Origin: Panagrolaimus kolymaensis
Lineage: Eukaryota > Nematoda > Chromadorea > Rhabditida > Panagrolaimidae
Direction of reading: 5' to 3'
Assembly: GCA_028622995.1 (NCBI GenBank)
Contig: JAJQJQ010000005.1
Coordinates: 2,852,001-2,916,000 of the forward strand
DNA length: 64,000 nucleotides
A program made the position numbers and the translations under genes. Position 1 is the stretch's first letter, and every line of letters starts with the position of its first letter. The notes beneath the pieces are model-generated. The model saw nothing but the letters and a program-made list of their open reading frames with translations. It ran no database searches and was not told the DNA's origin. This document shows, piece by piece, positions 1 through 11,952 of this stretch.

Positions 1-457
1 TCAAAATTACCAATCAAATTCATCTTAAAGAAGGAAGTATATGGGCTTTTTATAATTATTTTTTCCGTTTTGTCTATATTATTAAAGAAATAAATTAATG
101 TCTTTCATTGTGTGTTATGCATTCTTTTATTATTGTATTCTTTCTTTATCACAGGCGACTAGGAAGCTAAATGGTTGTTTGCTAAGATTGGTGGTGTTAT
201 TTCAGCGAATTGGATAACGAGGATTAGTTCAATAAACTTTATGGGGTAACATATTTCATGTGAAATCTGGCGTTACTTCAAGAATTTACTTTTTAATCAA
301 CTTTTACCCACCCAGTATATGAGTCCAAAAACATAAAGTAAAATCTTTTGGAAAGAAATCAGATGCATCTTAAGAAAAGCGTACACATAAATTATTTCAA
401 GGAAATCTTTATTTACAACAATCATACAAACATAAAAACAAATAAACAAAAGAATAA
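1..457. other. No gene recognised
   Basis: AT-rich sequence downstream of the minus-strand gene that stops at 458. No supported coding exon, RNA gene or repeat was found. Confidence 0.5.
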
Positions 458-1645
458 TCACTTCTTAATAGCACGAATTTTTTTGGGATATTGATCAGCG
501 GTCATTCCTTTGACAGAAAAAAGCCGATCAGCGCGTTCCGAAAGTGAGCCACCATATTTTAAACCACGGCCTAAAAGATATTTATATATAAAAGAGCCCT
601 TGGTGTAAAAAAAGGAGAAACTTACATCTTAATTCGTATTTCAAATGATCAAGACCAAATGATTCCAATTCTTCCGCATGAGAGATTATCATAATATCAA
701 TAAGGTCATATTCTTTGATTTCTCCACTTTTCTTTACTTCAGTATCAACACGACGAGCTAAATCACGAACAGAATCTAAAGCAACTTCAGTTTGAGGTTT
801 ATTAGCAGATGGTTCAGATTTGAGAAGCTGCAAAAAAGAAATAATTAGTTTTGTTAATTCATAAATAAAAACTTACTTTCTCAAGAAGTGAGGGGTATTT
901 TGTTATCCTCAGAGCTACCGACGCAAAAGAGTTAATGAACCGATATTGCTTGTACATTGGATTTGATTCATAATAATTGAAGAATTTCTTGACGTAAGAA
1001 CATCTTTCCATCAAAGTATGATAAGCATGACCCGACGCTTCTTTTGCAAGACAAAATCTTGTATAAGCATTGATTGCATAACTGGTATATTGTCCATTAC
1101 CAAATTCCTCAGCAACAATGTCAGATACGTTTTCAACGATGATTGATTGCATTCTTCTTTCTTTTAGTCTTCTCAATAAATTAAGGTGAAAATCAAGCAA
1201 GTCATCCAACACATCAGGAATCAAAGTACAAAGATCATCTGAAGATACATGAGGAAACAAACCAGCCATATAAACATTTTGTAGAATAATTAACACGCGA
1301 CAATGATTCCTTTCAGTGATATAAAGCTCTAAAAGATACGAATAGTCGATGTAAAAATTATGAAAGCAAACCATAAATAATATTTTGACGCTTTTCTTTA
1401 CTTTTAGTAAGTTTTTCGTTTGGATATTTCTCAGACCATGAAGTGGGTTCATCTTCCCATAATTCTAGCCCTTCTAATCTTTCGTCATTCAATTTCTTAG
1501 CTTCAGAATGAATAAGTTCGGATTCAAGATCTTCATCAGTGAGCACAGCGCAATCATTTTCAATCAAAGGCGGAGTAGAAATGGACAAGCTCAATCGCGT
1601 TAAGAGACCAAAGGAAAGCAAAAGGAAAGGGGAAATCGAAAGAAA
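458..1645 (-). CDS. Chimeric protein: RhoGEF DH domain fused to an SDE2-type SAP tail, 5' incomplete
   Basis: Exons read as complement(458..570, 626..827, 877..1328, 1372..1645); splice phases agree and give about 346 residues. Residues about 80-280 resemble the DH (Rho guanine-nucleotide exchange) domain of the LARG/PDZ-RhoGEF class: EKRQNIIYELYITERN, then LLDFHLNLLRRLKERR, then NPMYKQY and RITKYPSLLEK in the usual order. Instead of the expected PH domain, the frame continues into a SAP-like motif (ELESFGLDHLKYELR, GLKYGGSLSERADRLFSVKG) and a basic end, matching the extreme C terminus of SDE2-family replication-stress and splicing proteins. The PDZ and RGS regions of a full RhoGEF are missing, and no ATG opens the first exon before an in-frame stop. 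It is either a 5'-truncated chimera or a gene whose first exon I missed. The domain calls are by eye; function is uncertain. Confidence 0.6.
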
Positions 1646-2187
1646 TCATGCATTTTTTGGATTTTTTTGTAGTTTCTTATAGTTAACGAATAATTAAAAA
1701 ATCCAGAATCCCTTTAAAAAAATTCTGTTCCAGGCATTTCCTAAGTTACATTTATATCTATCGTTTCGCGCCAGCAGATTTCAATATGATAAAAAAATAA
1801 AAAAATTTTCTTAACGTAACTTTTTGCAACATCGACTAAAAACTAGTTTTTTTTACCATCGAAGTGATGTTAATAATTATTAAAAAATCAGAGATGGGTT
1901 TAATAAAAATTCTGTTCCAGGCATTTTTTAAGTTAGATAATTATCTATCTTTTCGTGCAATCAAATTTGAATTTCATAGAAAAATAAAAAAAATTTCTTA
2001 ACGTAACTTTTTGCAAGTTTTGATGCATCGAATCTTTACTTAGGGACACTTAAAAATTGAGAATTTTTGGATGAAATCTATCATGAGATATTATATAAGT
2101 ATTTGGTACACTTTTTGATAATAAAAAATATTATTTGCATCTTTAATTTAGTAGTTTTATCGCCAATATGAAACATTCGATGTTGCT

Positions 2188-2341
2188 TTCATAAAAAAAA
2201 GTCATTGCTTTTGCCTTTGTTTGGCATTTTGGCAACATGCAAAAGGGATCGTCTGCTTTCCATTTTTACTCCGCCATGATTACGCTGTGTGAGGGAATTG
2301 TGAAACTGTTTGTACATGATTTCAGTTTTTTCAGTTGACAT
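2188..2341 (-). pseudogene. Truncated 5' end of a copy of the 4812-5485 gene
   Basis: An ATG at 2341 reads MSTEKTE, the first five residues being those of the gene starting at 5485. The frame then runs into unrelated sequence and stops near 2188. The upstream DNA is strongly similar to the 5485 promoter, including a TTTATAAATA box at the same distance from the ATG. This is a promoter-plus-start copy without the gene body. Confidence 0.6.
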
Positions 2342-3106
2342 CTTTGACGAGAGTTTCACGAAAACGAATCACCTAAAAAATGAGAAGATAAGCGAGATAA
2401 TGGTATTTATAAAAAAAAGGTTCACAATAACAATCACGCGAAATATAAGAAATTAGAATAATTTTTATACAAAAAACGAAGTGAGAAGAAGATCATCGTT
2501 GATAAGCGATGAAAAATTGAGGATTGTGAAAAAAAATTTCACGTTCAACAAGTAAAAAAAAGAGAAATGGATAACAGAAGGCATTATCACAAAAGTTCAA
2601 TTGAAAATTTGTGATAATGCATTCAGAACCGCTCATTTTTTTCGCTTTTAGAGCCGAGGGCGACTTTAAAACAGAAGAAAAAAGCTGTTAAAAAGGTTTT
2701 TGTCTTTCGATGAAAAATATTGAACAAATTACAAAAAGTATTTTAATTTTTAATTTTTTCACAAATTAACGTATGTATCTGTTTGAGTTACATCGTTTTG
2801 ACTTTTGCTTTTAACTGCTGAGATTCAAGAAAAAGTAAAATGGTTTTTTTTATTTTTTTTTGTAATGTATGGTACATACTTAGGTTAAATTTTTTGTCAA
2901 ACCATTTAAGTATTTTTTTACGCTTTCTTGTCTTTCATTAATTAAATCTTTCTTAATATTTAAATTTCAAAGTCTCTTCAATGCGTTAATATGTAAAAAA
3001 TCACAATAAATCTAATTCGTTTTCAAAAAATCATTTATTTTACATAAGAAATACATACTTTTTTCTAATAAAATAATACTATTGAGTCTTAAAAATAAGG
3101 TACAAA
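2320..3106. repeat. Segmental duplication, copy A (partner 5462-6090)
   Basis: Blocks 2320-2480 and 2790-3106 align in order with 5462-5625 and 5920-6090, sharing long runs such as ACGAATCACCTAAAAAATGA. The copy resumes at about 4140-4260, matching 6085-6210 (for example AATTACGTATATTTAAACCT), so about 1 kb carrying the 3187-3917 gene lies inside this copy. Confidence 0.8.
2404..2413 (-). promoter_or_regulatory. TATA-like box in the duplicated promoter
   Basis: Minus-strand TTTATAAATA, 63 bp upstream of the remnant ATG at 2341. The same decamer lies 66 bp upstream of the intact gene's ATG at 5485. Confidence 0.5.
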
Positions 3107-3186
3107 TATGAGCGAAGAAGATAAAACTTATTTTTTTCCACGAAGCATAATTATTTCTAATTCTTTATTATTTTCTAATAATGATT

Positions 3187-3917
3187 TTAAGCGTTTTTAA
3201 AAGCATTCTTATTTAAAACTAAAATGGCAAAATCATTTGAAAAGGCAAAAAGATCTTGATATCCATTGATTGATTGAAATAATGCGTCAAAATCCATGGA
3301 TAAGCTAGTACGTTGACGAACAATAGAAATACTGAAAATGGTAATAAATACATTTACTCGAATATAAAAAATGAGAAATTGACAACTTACTCAAATTCAT
3401 CAAGAAGCTTCGAGAAGGTCGTAATAAAATTTATAAATTCTTCTTGCAATTGATAATTAGATTCGATACCTCCCGTGAATCTCAAAGCTTTCAATTGAGG
3501 TGTGATTAATTTCTTCAAGTCATTAAGGTTCATAGAGTTAACTCTGAGTCGGAGTCGTTTGATTGTATTTAAATTTACTGGTAAACTTTTAAAGAAGTTA
3601 ATATCGTTTTTAATCGTATAATTAACAACATCGATTGAATCCAAATAATCAAGTTTACTTTTCAAAGTTGAAACATCCATATTTTTTTGTTCATTACAGA
3701 ATTCATTCTCGTTTGAATAACAAGAGAGAATATATTGGCAGAAAGAATTTTCTGTTTGAATTAATGAACCACGTTTAATAATATGGCATCGTTTTATAAG
3801 ACCCTTTGTTAAGGCATTAATTTCAGCAAACTTTTTTAAAGTTTTTGGATCACAAATCTCAGCAAACCTTCGTTGGCAAACATAAGGAAGAACTTGGAAG
3901 TCAAATGATGAATTCAT
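3187..3917 (-). CDS. F-box-like nematode-expanded family protein
   Basis: Exons complement(3187..3331, 3391..3917) give 223 residues. The start at 3917 (MNSSFDFQVLPY) is chosen because the open frame upstream lacks protein-like composition. The N terminus (FQVLPYVCQRRFAEICD) resembles a degenerate F-box and is followed by short leucine-rich, repeat-like segments (LNTIKRLRLRVNSMNLNDLK). The family seems related to the gene at 15079-16337. F-box proteins usually recruit substrates to SCF ubiquitin ligases, but neither the F-box nor a substrate domain is clear enough here to claim that. The gene sits inside a duplicated promoter block, as if inserted after the duplication. Confidence is good that it is a gene, low on function. 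Confidence 0.65.
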
Positions 3918-4811
3918 TATTCTTGAAAAATTTCCACAAATAAAAAGAAAAATGTTGTTGAAATATTGGAGGAGGAAATCGTTAGCACAAAAATTTATAA
4001 TCAAGACAAAGCTAAAAATAATAAACCACAGCAACTCGATAAAGATTAAAGAATGGGGTTTTTTTAAAATGACTCGTATCGTTTTGGAAAATTATTTGTT
4101 GACTAATAAACTTTATTATTATTCATAGTAGGTCACTATTGTGAGCCATATTAATTAAAGGATTCATAATAACTCCATAACACCCTAGAGAATTAATCAA
4201 TTACGTATATTTAAACCTCGGAAGCATACTTTCGCAGATACACTTTTTGTTTATCAAAAAAGGAAAGAAAGAAATGATAAAAACAAAAAGCCAAATGAGT
4301 GAAAAATTTGTTTAATTATAACTGGAGAACAGAGTTGATAAAATTGTATTAGTTTATAAAAATTTGTTCCATAATTTTGGCGTCAAAGAATTGGGAGAAA
4401 TAGTTCCCACATTAAATTAAGAAATCTTTGTTCAACGTTCAACCAATAAACATAACAGAAAACAGTATACTCATGTTTTCGTTTTGTCAAAGCGCTTTTC
4501 AAAAGAAAAAGCAGATTCTAGCGTTTTTTCATACCATTTATTTTTATTTTTAAAGCTCTAAAATACGCATATGCGTTTCTGTTCGATGTTACCGTCACTT
4601 TTTTACTGCGTTAATCTCAATCAAAGTTTGTCTAACTTCTAAGCTAACCATCCCAAATCCTCATTTTTCTAAATATAAACTAATTAAAAAACACAAAATA
4701 AAGCAAAGGTAAATATATTTAATTAAAAAAAAGAAAATAAGATACAGAAAAAATGACCATGAAATTTTATATACAACACATGGATTACATGAATAAACTC
4801 AATAAAACCAT
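3918..4811. other. Non-coding; continuation of duplication copy A
   Basis: About 4140-4260 is highly similar to 6085-6210, and 4480-4620 weakly to 6280-6360. No gene or RNA was recognised. Confidence 0.5.
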
Positions 4812-5485
4812 TTATTGAACTTCGGTGTGTTCGACTTCTCGAATGGTGACAGCTTCATGAGCATGAGCAGCAGCAGTTTGACCAGCAGCATTAACAACAG
4901 TTGTTTGGCGAACTTCTCCTTCTTGATGCTTGTTGTATGGGACGGTGTGTTGAACGGAGGCAGCTTCACGTTGGAGTTTAGCACCAGCTTCGATCATTTG
5001 AGCACCTAAAAAATGGATGTTATAAGAGGAAAAAACGAAAATAAAAAAAACATACCAGCTTCTGCAAGAAGTTGTTGACCTTGTTCTTGATGAAGAAGAG
5101 CTTCAGCGGTTTTGATATTGGCATGTTCAGAGACGATGCGAGCTTGATTTTGAGCACGTTGAGCTTCTTCAAATTCTTTGTTGTTCATCTTCAAGGTTGC
5201 TTCTGCTTGTTCACGGAGAAGGCGAGCATTACGAGCATGTTCATCAACTTCGACGTAATGAGCAGTTTCTTGTTCATAAGTTGTACAAGTAGTCTTGTTG
5301 CAGGAGGCATCATGTTTGTGATGATGACCAGTGATGGTATTGACGACGTTCTTAACACCTTGCTTGATATTTTGAATGACGCCAGTCTTCTTCTTTTCAC
5401 CAAGATCACCGCTGCTTACAGAATCACCATCATGCTTTTCTTCGTGGATATGAGTATCCCGGATAACAGTTTTTTCGGTTGACAT
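4812..5485 (-). CDS. Hydrophilic, helix-forming protein with a His-rich segment
   Basis: Exons complement(4812..5005, 5056..5485) give 207 residues. The protein is very polar. Residues about 40-65 carry GHHHKHD and two cysteines. Residues about 75-150 are rich in A, E, Q, R and N without prolines, predicting a long amphipathic or coiled helix (NARLLREQAEATLKMNN, AQRAQNQARIVSEHANIKT). The C terminus has AAGQTAAAHAHEAVTIREV. There is no signal peptide or membrane segment. The composition is like LEA or other hydrophilic stress-associated proteins, but I do not recognise a family. A TATA-like box lies 66 bp upstream of the ATG, and the promoter and first codons are duplicated at 2320-3106. Confidence 0.75.
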
Positions 5486-6210
5486 GTTTGACGAGAGTTT
5501 TACGAAAACGAATCACCTAAAAAATGAGAAGATAAGCGAGAGTTGAAGAGTATTTATAAAGAAAAAATGATTCACACGAAAATAACAATCACGCAAATTT
5601 TAAGAAATTAGAATGATTTTTTTGCTCGAAAAATGAAGAAGGAAGAAAAAGAAGAGCAAGCTCATCGTTGAAGAAATCATCGAAGAAAAAATGACAAACT
5701 TAGAAAATGTTTTTCGATGTTCAACAAGCAAACAAAAAATGTGCGAGATTCATTACTGTATCTCTCCCTTTTCGGTTTAAGAGCGAAGGTTCTTTGAAAT
5801 CAAAATAAAAAGACACCACCAAAAAAGTTATTATATATTTTTGTCGATGAAAAATATTGAAGCAAATTTCGTCAATTTTTTTCCATTCATTTTTTTAGTT
5901 TTTTTAATTCACGAAGAATTTGAATGTGTAAGTTTGATTTACTAAACTTTTGCTATTAATAGCTGGAAATTCAAGAGAAAATAAAGTGTTTATTTTTTTA
6001 TTTGTTTTTGGAACTCATTTATTTTACTTAAGAATTACATACTTTTTTTTAATAAATAATAATATTATGTCTTAAAAAATAAAATACAAATGAGGCATAT
6101 TAATTATAAGATTCATAATAACCCCATAAAACAACCTAAAGAATTAATCAATTACGTATATTTAAACCTCGGAAGCATACTTTCGCAGATACACTTTTTG
6201 CTTCTCAAAA
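5462..6210. repeat. Segmental duplication, copy B (partner 2320-3106 and 4140-4260)
   Basis: Contains the promoter of the 4812-5485 gene and the spacer to the next gene. It lacks the ~1 kb segment that splits copy A. The rest of 5486-6412 has no supported gene. Confidence 0.75.
5551..5560 (-). promoter_or_regulatory. TATA-like box of the hydrophilic-protein gene
   Basis: Minus-strand TTTATAAATA ending 66 bp upstream of the ATG at 5485. It is conserved in sequence and spacing in the duplicated copy at 2404-2413, whereas the surrounding sequence differs by substitutions and small gaps. Confidence 0.55.
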
Positions 6211-6412
6211 GCAGGCTCCATAAAAATGTTTTTTTGTGTGTTAATGAAAAAAAGCATCGAAGAAAATTTCCAAGCCTCTTTTCGTTCTTCCTTCCTTTTT
6301 TTGAATTTTTAAACCTCAAAAATTTGCGTATGTGTTTCTGTTTGATTCATGCATATATCGTTTTGATCTGTTTTGTCGTAAATGGCTGAGAGAAGATTCA
6401 ATAAGAAGAAAA

Positions 6413-7489
6413 ATGCTTTATGTATTATGTTGTTTTTGCATTACGATAATAATTGGAACCATGGCGACAACGACGACTGAATGTCCTGTGAATAAAGATA
6501 TTGTTAAAGAAGAAATTTTACCGAATTTTTATGTTACTCTTGGTGTTATAATGTAAGTTTTTTTTTGGATTTTTATTTCAATTTGCAAATCACTCGATAA
6601 ACATCTAATATGTTTAATGGTATTTGTTTTAGAGTCTCAAATTTACTTGTATTTTTTGGCTTTGCATTTCTTGGTTATCTATCAGCTGGTTATCACTTTT
6701 ATGAACAAATCGTCCATGACGTTATTGATGATGAAGAACGAAAAGAACGTGAAAAAAGAATTCAGCGAATTATGGAAGAACAAGATCTTGCATGGCAAAT
6801 GAAAAAAGCTAAACAAAAACGACAACAGAAGGAAGCTTTAAAACCTAAAATGATAACGATGGAAGAACATGAAAAAGAAATTCGTGAAAGAAGATTATCT
6901 GAACAACGACTTGAAGATAGAGTTAAAGAAAGTGAAAAGCGTGTTAATGAACTTGAAGATAAACTCAAAAAGTATCAAACGAAAGAGAAAAAGAGGATAA
7001 AGAAAATTCAAGTGAAGAAGCCAGAAATTCAATTGAAGGAAGGACAAAAACTATTGAGTGGAGCTGTGAAACCTATTACTCCGAAGAAAGATGTTACACC
7101 ATTTGAAACTAAAACGGCTATCGAAAACAACAATAATAACAACAAAGGTGTACGAGAAAATGCTAATTTTGTAAGTTTATTTGTTTTAAAACTCATATGT
7201 ATCTCCCTTGTTTTAGAATCAAAAAGGACATGGTCTTGTGCCAAATTGGAGTCAATTGAATCAAACAAACAATGCTGCATTGAAACCAAAGATGAGTAGT
7301 ACAGAAAATAATCCATCAGAAGATAGAAGAATAAGTAAACCGAATGCTACCACCACAAAAACCAATGAAACAACAACAACGGCAAAAACTGAAGAAAGCA
7401 AAGAGAAAAAGCCTAGTTCAGCTGAAAACAACAAAAATAAGAAGCCGACTTCAAAATCATCGAAGGATTCTAATGGTTCTGATGAATGA
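6413..7489 (+). CDS. Signal-anchored single-pass membrane protein with charged coiled coil
   Basis: Exons 6413..6552, 6633..7170 and 7217..7489 give 316 residues in phase. The start MLYVLCCFCITIIIGTM looks like a signal peptide. A membrane segment follows at about residues 47-68 (LLVFFGFAFLGYLSAGYHF). Residues about 75-170 are a highly charged coiled coil (ERKEREKRIQRIMEEQD, ESEKRVNELEDKLKKY). The rest is low-complexity and rich in N, T, K, S and E. No family was recognised. An AATAAA lies just after the stop (7495-7500). Confidence 0.8.
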
Positions 7490-8335
7490 AAAAGAATAAA
7501 TATGTAATGTTTATCTGTTTAATTTATTTTTTGTAATATATAAATTTTATTATTTCTTTAACAAATGTATGTGTGTGAAATGCTTTGGTTTTACGTATTA
7601 GCTAAAACGTGTGTCTCTTAAGTGAACATTTGAAATCACAGTTGGTGCCTTTTCATATGTAAGTAACAGCAGCTTCATTCATGTTGAAAATAATTACTTC
7701 AAAACCTTTTTTTCCTGTTCTTTCTATTGGAGTTTAAAGCTGCATGAAATCCTTTTTTTCAACATAAAATAATTTGGATTTCAAAAATCTTCAACGACAT
7801 AAGCAGCAGACGATTTATCTCTATTTCAATGCTTTAGACGACGACGACAAACAAATCAATTTTTGTTCTTCCTGAAATCTAATCATCATCCTTTTTCTAT
7901 TGCTATCGAGAAGATAAAAAGGTCAGAGGTTGTTATTCCTTTGAGAACATTCGATTAACAGCTGCTTTTTCCATTTTGTTTTTACCTTATTATTATTTTT
8001 TTGAGGTAAGAAAGCAGCAACCAAACCTCCTATAAAAGCAAAGAAGCCAAAAAAAAAATGATTGAATGTTTCTTCCTTCTTTTTCTCTCTCTCTTTCCAG
8101 TTCATTTTATTTTTGTTCTTTCATTAACCTTCGTTTTTGAAAGTTTGAAGATAATATCATTAATTTTATCAAATGACTCCGTGTGCTCACTTTTTTTTTA
8201 TTATAAAAAGAACCAAACTTTTTTGAAATATTTTTTCTTTTTGATTGATTTTTACCTCCTCGGCCAAGTAAAAAAAGTCGTTAGCTTTATTCTTTTATTT
8301 TTATTTTCATCTCGGCTGTTATTATTTCTGAATAA
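7490..8335. other. Intergenic, no gene recognised
   Basis: Holds the poly(A) signal of the preceding gene at its start and the promoter of the ureidopropionase gene at its end. Open frames here (7923-8105 minus, 8058-8351 plus) are poly-T translations without protein character. Confidence 0.5.
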
Positions 8336-9805
8336 ATGGGTGAAATTTTAGAAGCAGAAGAAGTTTCATCAACAAACATGGGTGCAAATTCAGATTTTGT
8401 TCGACATGAAGCTGTTACAGGTGCAAATACTGTAGCACAAAATTCTGATCCTCAACCACATGAAGGCCTTGAAGCTATATTAAATTCCGGTCATTTACCT
8501 TCGGATGAACTTGAAGAAGCTATTCGATTAATTTATGGTAAACGTTTACCGTAAGTTTTTTCTAAATTTAAAAATAGTAAAATAAAAAATTTAACTTTAA
8601 CGTTCTTCCTCGATTTTTTAGCCAACTCGCAATCGATTCATCAATCACTGATTATGCAAAAGAAAATCATTTTCAAATTCTCGGTTATCAAATTAAAGCT
8701 CAAACTGAACAACTTCGACGCCCAAGAAAAGTTAAGATTGCAGGAATTCAAAATAAAATTGTTCTTCCCACTACTGCCCCAGTTGCAGAACAACGAGATG
8801 CAATATTTCGACGAGTTTCACAAATGATTGAATCCGCAGCAATGGCTGGAGCGAATATTATTGGTCTTCAAGAAGCTTGGACTATGCCATTTGCATTTTG
8901 CACCCGTGAACGCCTTCCATGGACGGAATTTGCTGAATCAGCTGAAAATGGTCCATCCACAAAATTAATGAAACAATTAGCGGCTAAACATGGAGTAGTA
9001 ATAATTTCATCCATTCTTGAACGGGATGAAGATAAGGATGATGTGATTTGGAATACTGCAGTTGTAATTTCACATACAGGAAATGTTATTGGGAAAAGTC
9101 GAAAAAATCATATTCCAAGAGTTGGAGATTTTAATGAAGTAAGTTTTTAGTGAGGATAAAATTTTAAACGCTTGCATCTTAACCTTTAACTTCAAGAATT
9201 TAATTTTTTTAGTCCACGTATTACATGGAATCAACCCTTGGTCATCCAGTATTTGAAACAGCATTTGGAAAAATTGGAATTAATATTTGTTATGGCCGTC
9301 ATCATCCACAAAATTGGATGATGTATGCTTTAAATGGAGCTGAAATCATTTTCAATCCCTCTGCAACTGTTAATGGATTGAGTGAAGCTTTATGGCCCAT
9401 TGAAGCTCGAAATGCCGCCATTGCCAATCATGTTTATACAGTAGGTATTAATCGAGTTGGTTCAGAAGAATTTCCAAATGAATTTACTTCTGGTGATGGA
9501 AAACCCGCGCATAAAGTATTTGGACATTTTTATGGTTCAAGTTATATTGCTGGACCTGATGGAACTCGAACACCTGTAAGTCCTTCTTCGCCCATTAAGA
9601 TAAGAGTGTCCAAAATAAAATGTTGTTCCAGGGTCTTTCACGAACCAAAGAAGGTATAATTATTTGTGAAGTTGATTTAAATCTTTGTCGACAAACTAAA
9701 GATGCATGGGGTTTTCGAATGACTCAACGTTTGGATCTTTATGCAAAAGAAATTACTGAGGCTTCTCAACCTGGTTATCGTCCAAATATTATTAAAGAGC
9801 AATAG
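8336..9805 (+). CDS. upb-1: Beta-ureidopropionase (N-carbamoyl-beta-alanine amidohydrolase)
   Basis: Exons 8336..8550, 8622..9138, 9213..9575 and 9632..9805 encode 422 residues. The enzyme is the third step of reductive pyrimidine breakdown: it hydrolyses N-carbamoyl-beta-alanine to beta-alanine, CO2 and ammonia in the cytosol. It belongs to the nitrilase/CN-hydrolase family. All three catalytic residues are visible: Glu156 in GLQEAWT, Lys233 in GKSRKNHIP and Cys270 in [10 protein letters not shown]. Their spacing (77 and 37 residues) is what I recall for the human enzyme (E119, K196, C233). The protein is about 37 residues longer at the N terminus than human UPB1; the extension is polar and shows no clear targeting signal. 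The first ATG of the open frame is used. Confidence 0.93.
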
Positions 9806-10584
9806 CAAATTACATTTTTGAAATTTAAATGGGTAATAATTGATTGGTATGAAGAAATTTAGTAACAAAAAAATAAAGCATTGAACACCGCCTAAATTTG
9901 ACACACACAAACAAATGCATTTGATCGATTTGAAATTTTATTAACACAAAAATGTGCAGTTCCTTGTTCAAAGCCTGGTTTAAAAAAAAGCAAAAACTTT
10001 ACAAGTTTTTGATAATACAAAATTTATTTTTTCATCTCTTTTTTGGATGTGCTCAGTACATTTGTTAAATCCATCGATTAAAGGGCCTACCAATAATCTG
10101 AGATAAGAGGTGTACAGAATGTAAAATCCTCATAGCGATCCGAAGAGTCAAAGAATGCACACACGTGAGATGTTGAAATATGAGCAATATGTTTAATAGA
10201 AAGTGAACACAATATGAGAGCACGACAGTTAGAGAGATACACTTTTTAATGCGACAAAAAAATATTTGTTTTTTGTAAAAAATAGAATGAGTTTCCTTGC
10301 TGTTTTTGCTTTTTAAAGAAATTGAAATAAATTAAGTTTAGTAATTTTTAAATGTAAATAAATTCCACCATCAACCTTTTTTATATAACAAAAATCTGAA
10401 AACCAGTTAGAGTCGGTTTCAACAACATCCATCATTTCCTTCTCACTCTAATTTCACTTACTAAACATTCATTTCGAAACGAACATTTTTTTGCTCTCGC
10501 GGTTTTACTTTCATTCAAAAAAATTTCTCAACTTTTTTTCCAATCTTCAACTTTTATTAGTTTTATCAAACAGATATTCTTCAA
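9806..10584. other. Intergenic, no gene recognised
   Basis: Contains an AATAAA near 9871 for the preceding gene. The stretch 10080-10220 is somewhat richer in GC, but I could not match it to an RNA family. Confidence 0.45.
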
Positions 10585-11952
10585 ATGCCACAAAAGAAAG
10601 TTGTGAATGGTCATGTCAAATGTGATTCAATTCCAGAAGGCACAATTTTCAAAGGAACTAACAAACGTGAAATCATCGTTGGTAAAGAATTTGCTCAAGG
10701 TGGATTTGGAAGAATTTGTGAAGCTAAACTTGTAAGCTTTTTAATTTTATTTTTTGCTTTCATTTTCATTATTATTTTATAGGTTGGGAAATCGGATAAA
10801 CTCATCATCAAATTAGAACCATCTGGTAATGGACCATTGTTCACTGAAATGCATGTGTTTCAACGAATTCTTCGTCAAGATTTGCTTGAAGCTTACAGAA
10901 AGAAACATAGTATGTTTCCGTTTATTACTTTCGAATCGTTCCTATATTGTTTTTTTCAGACTTATCACTTCTTGGACTTCCTTACTTGGTTGAATCTGGG
11001 ATGCAAGATGAAATTCGTTTTTTGGCTATGCCGAAATATTCTCACTGTCTTGATCACATTATCAAAGAATCTCGTTCTCCTTTGAAAGCCAATGAAGTTG
11101 TCGACATTCTCAAATGTTTATTCAATGCCGTCAAATATATGCATCATAACGTAAGCTTATTTCTTTGATTATCTTTTTATTCATACTTCTTTTTTTTAGG
11201 AATACGTTCATGCTGATATTAAAGCTGCAAACATCATGATGAACAACAAGAAAGCTTTCAATGAAGTTTTTTTGATTGATTTTGGACTTGCAAAAAAAGT
11301 TGGAACTATTGTTGAAAAAGAAGACAAGAAAAAGGCTCATGATGGTACAGCTTTATTCACATCTACTGATGCTCATCGTGGCTGTGGATTCACATTTCGA
11401 GGTGATATGGAAATTATCGCTCATAATGCTTTATTTTGGTTAACGAAATCTCTACCATGGCAAACTCTGTTTGATGAAGAAGCTACTATTAAGGTTAGTT
11501 TATCTTTTTTAACTTTTGTCGTTTATATAGTCGGTTTTCAGAAAAAGAAAGAACAAATTGAAGAAGTCAAAGCTGCAAAACAAAAAATTCTTTCTCATTT
11601 ATCGGCAGATATCAAAAAACTCGTACCTGATTCCAATGCTGCTTCAATTGTTTTAACGCTTTATAATGCTTCCAAGATTGATATCAACGTTAAACCTGAT
11701 TTTGATTCTGTTTCAAAGACTTTTACAAATGCTAAAAAGAAAAAAGCTATCGAAAGTGATCCAGAAAAAACAATGTCTCCTCAAGTTTCTGTTCGTCGTG
11801 ATCGCAAGAAAGTTACCGAAAGTGAATCAGAAGAAATACTTCCATCTCCTCCTGTTCGTCGTGGTGGTCGGAAGAAAGTTATCGAAAGTGAATCAGAAGA
11901 AGTCTCATCACCTCCAAAGCGTAGTCGTAAACGTGTGGCTCCAGTCAAATAA
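10585..11952 (+). CDS. Vaccinia-related-kinase (VRK/CK1 superfamily)-like protein kinase
   Basis: Exons 10585..10731, 10783..10909, 10960..11150, 11200..11493 and 11542..11952 encode 389 residues. Kinase motifs in order: glycine-rich loop EFAQGGFGRICEA (about 34-46), ATP-anchoring Lys59 in LIIKLEP, catalytic loop HADIKAANIM with Asp161, and IDFGLA with Asp182. The HADIKAANIM loop, the compact layout and the CK1-like substrate lobe point to the VRK family, nuclear Ser/Thr kinases acting on BAF and chromatin. The basic, serine-rich tail carries two imperfect repeats (RRDRKKVTESESEE, RRGGRKKVIESESEE) resembling nuclear-localisation and CK2-type sites. A related CK1-type kinase is the main alternative; all catalytic residues are present, so activity is expected. 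Confidence 0.85.

Larger units (their letters stand above)
1646..3186. other. Non-coding stretch holding a duplicated promoter block
   Basis: No supported gene. Two similar AT-rich sub-blocks (about 1700-1830 and 1870-2030) share phrases such as TTCTGTTCCAGGCATTT and CTTAACGTAACTTTTTGCAA, so they look like a local tandem duplication. From about 2320 the sequence matches the promoter and start-codon region found at 5462-6090. Confidence 0.6.

Noticed and set aside
4812..5485. Tardigrade CAHS-type or LEA protein
   Set aside because: Only general composition (hydrophilic, helical, Ala/Gln/Glu-rich) agrees; no family signature is visible.
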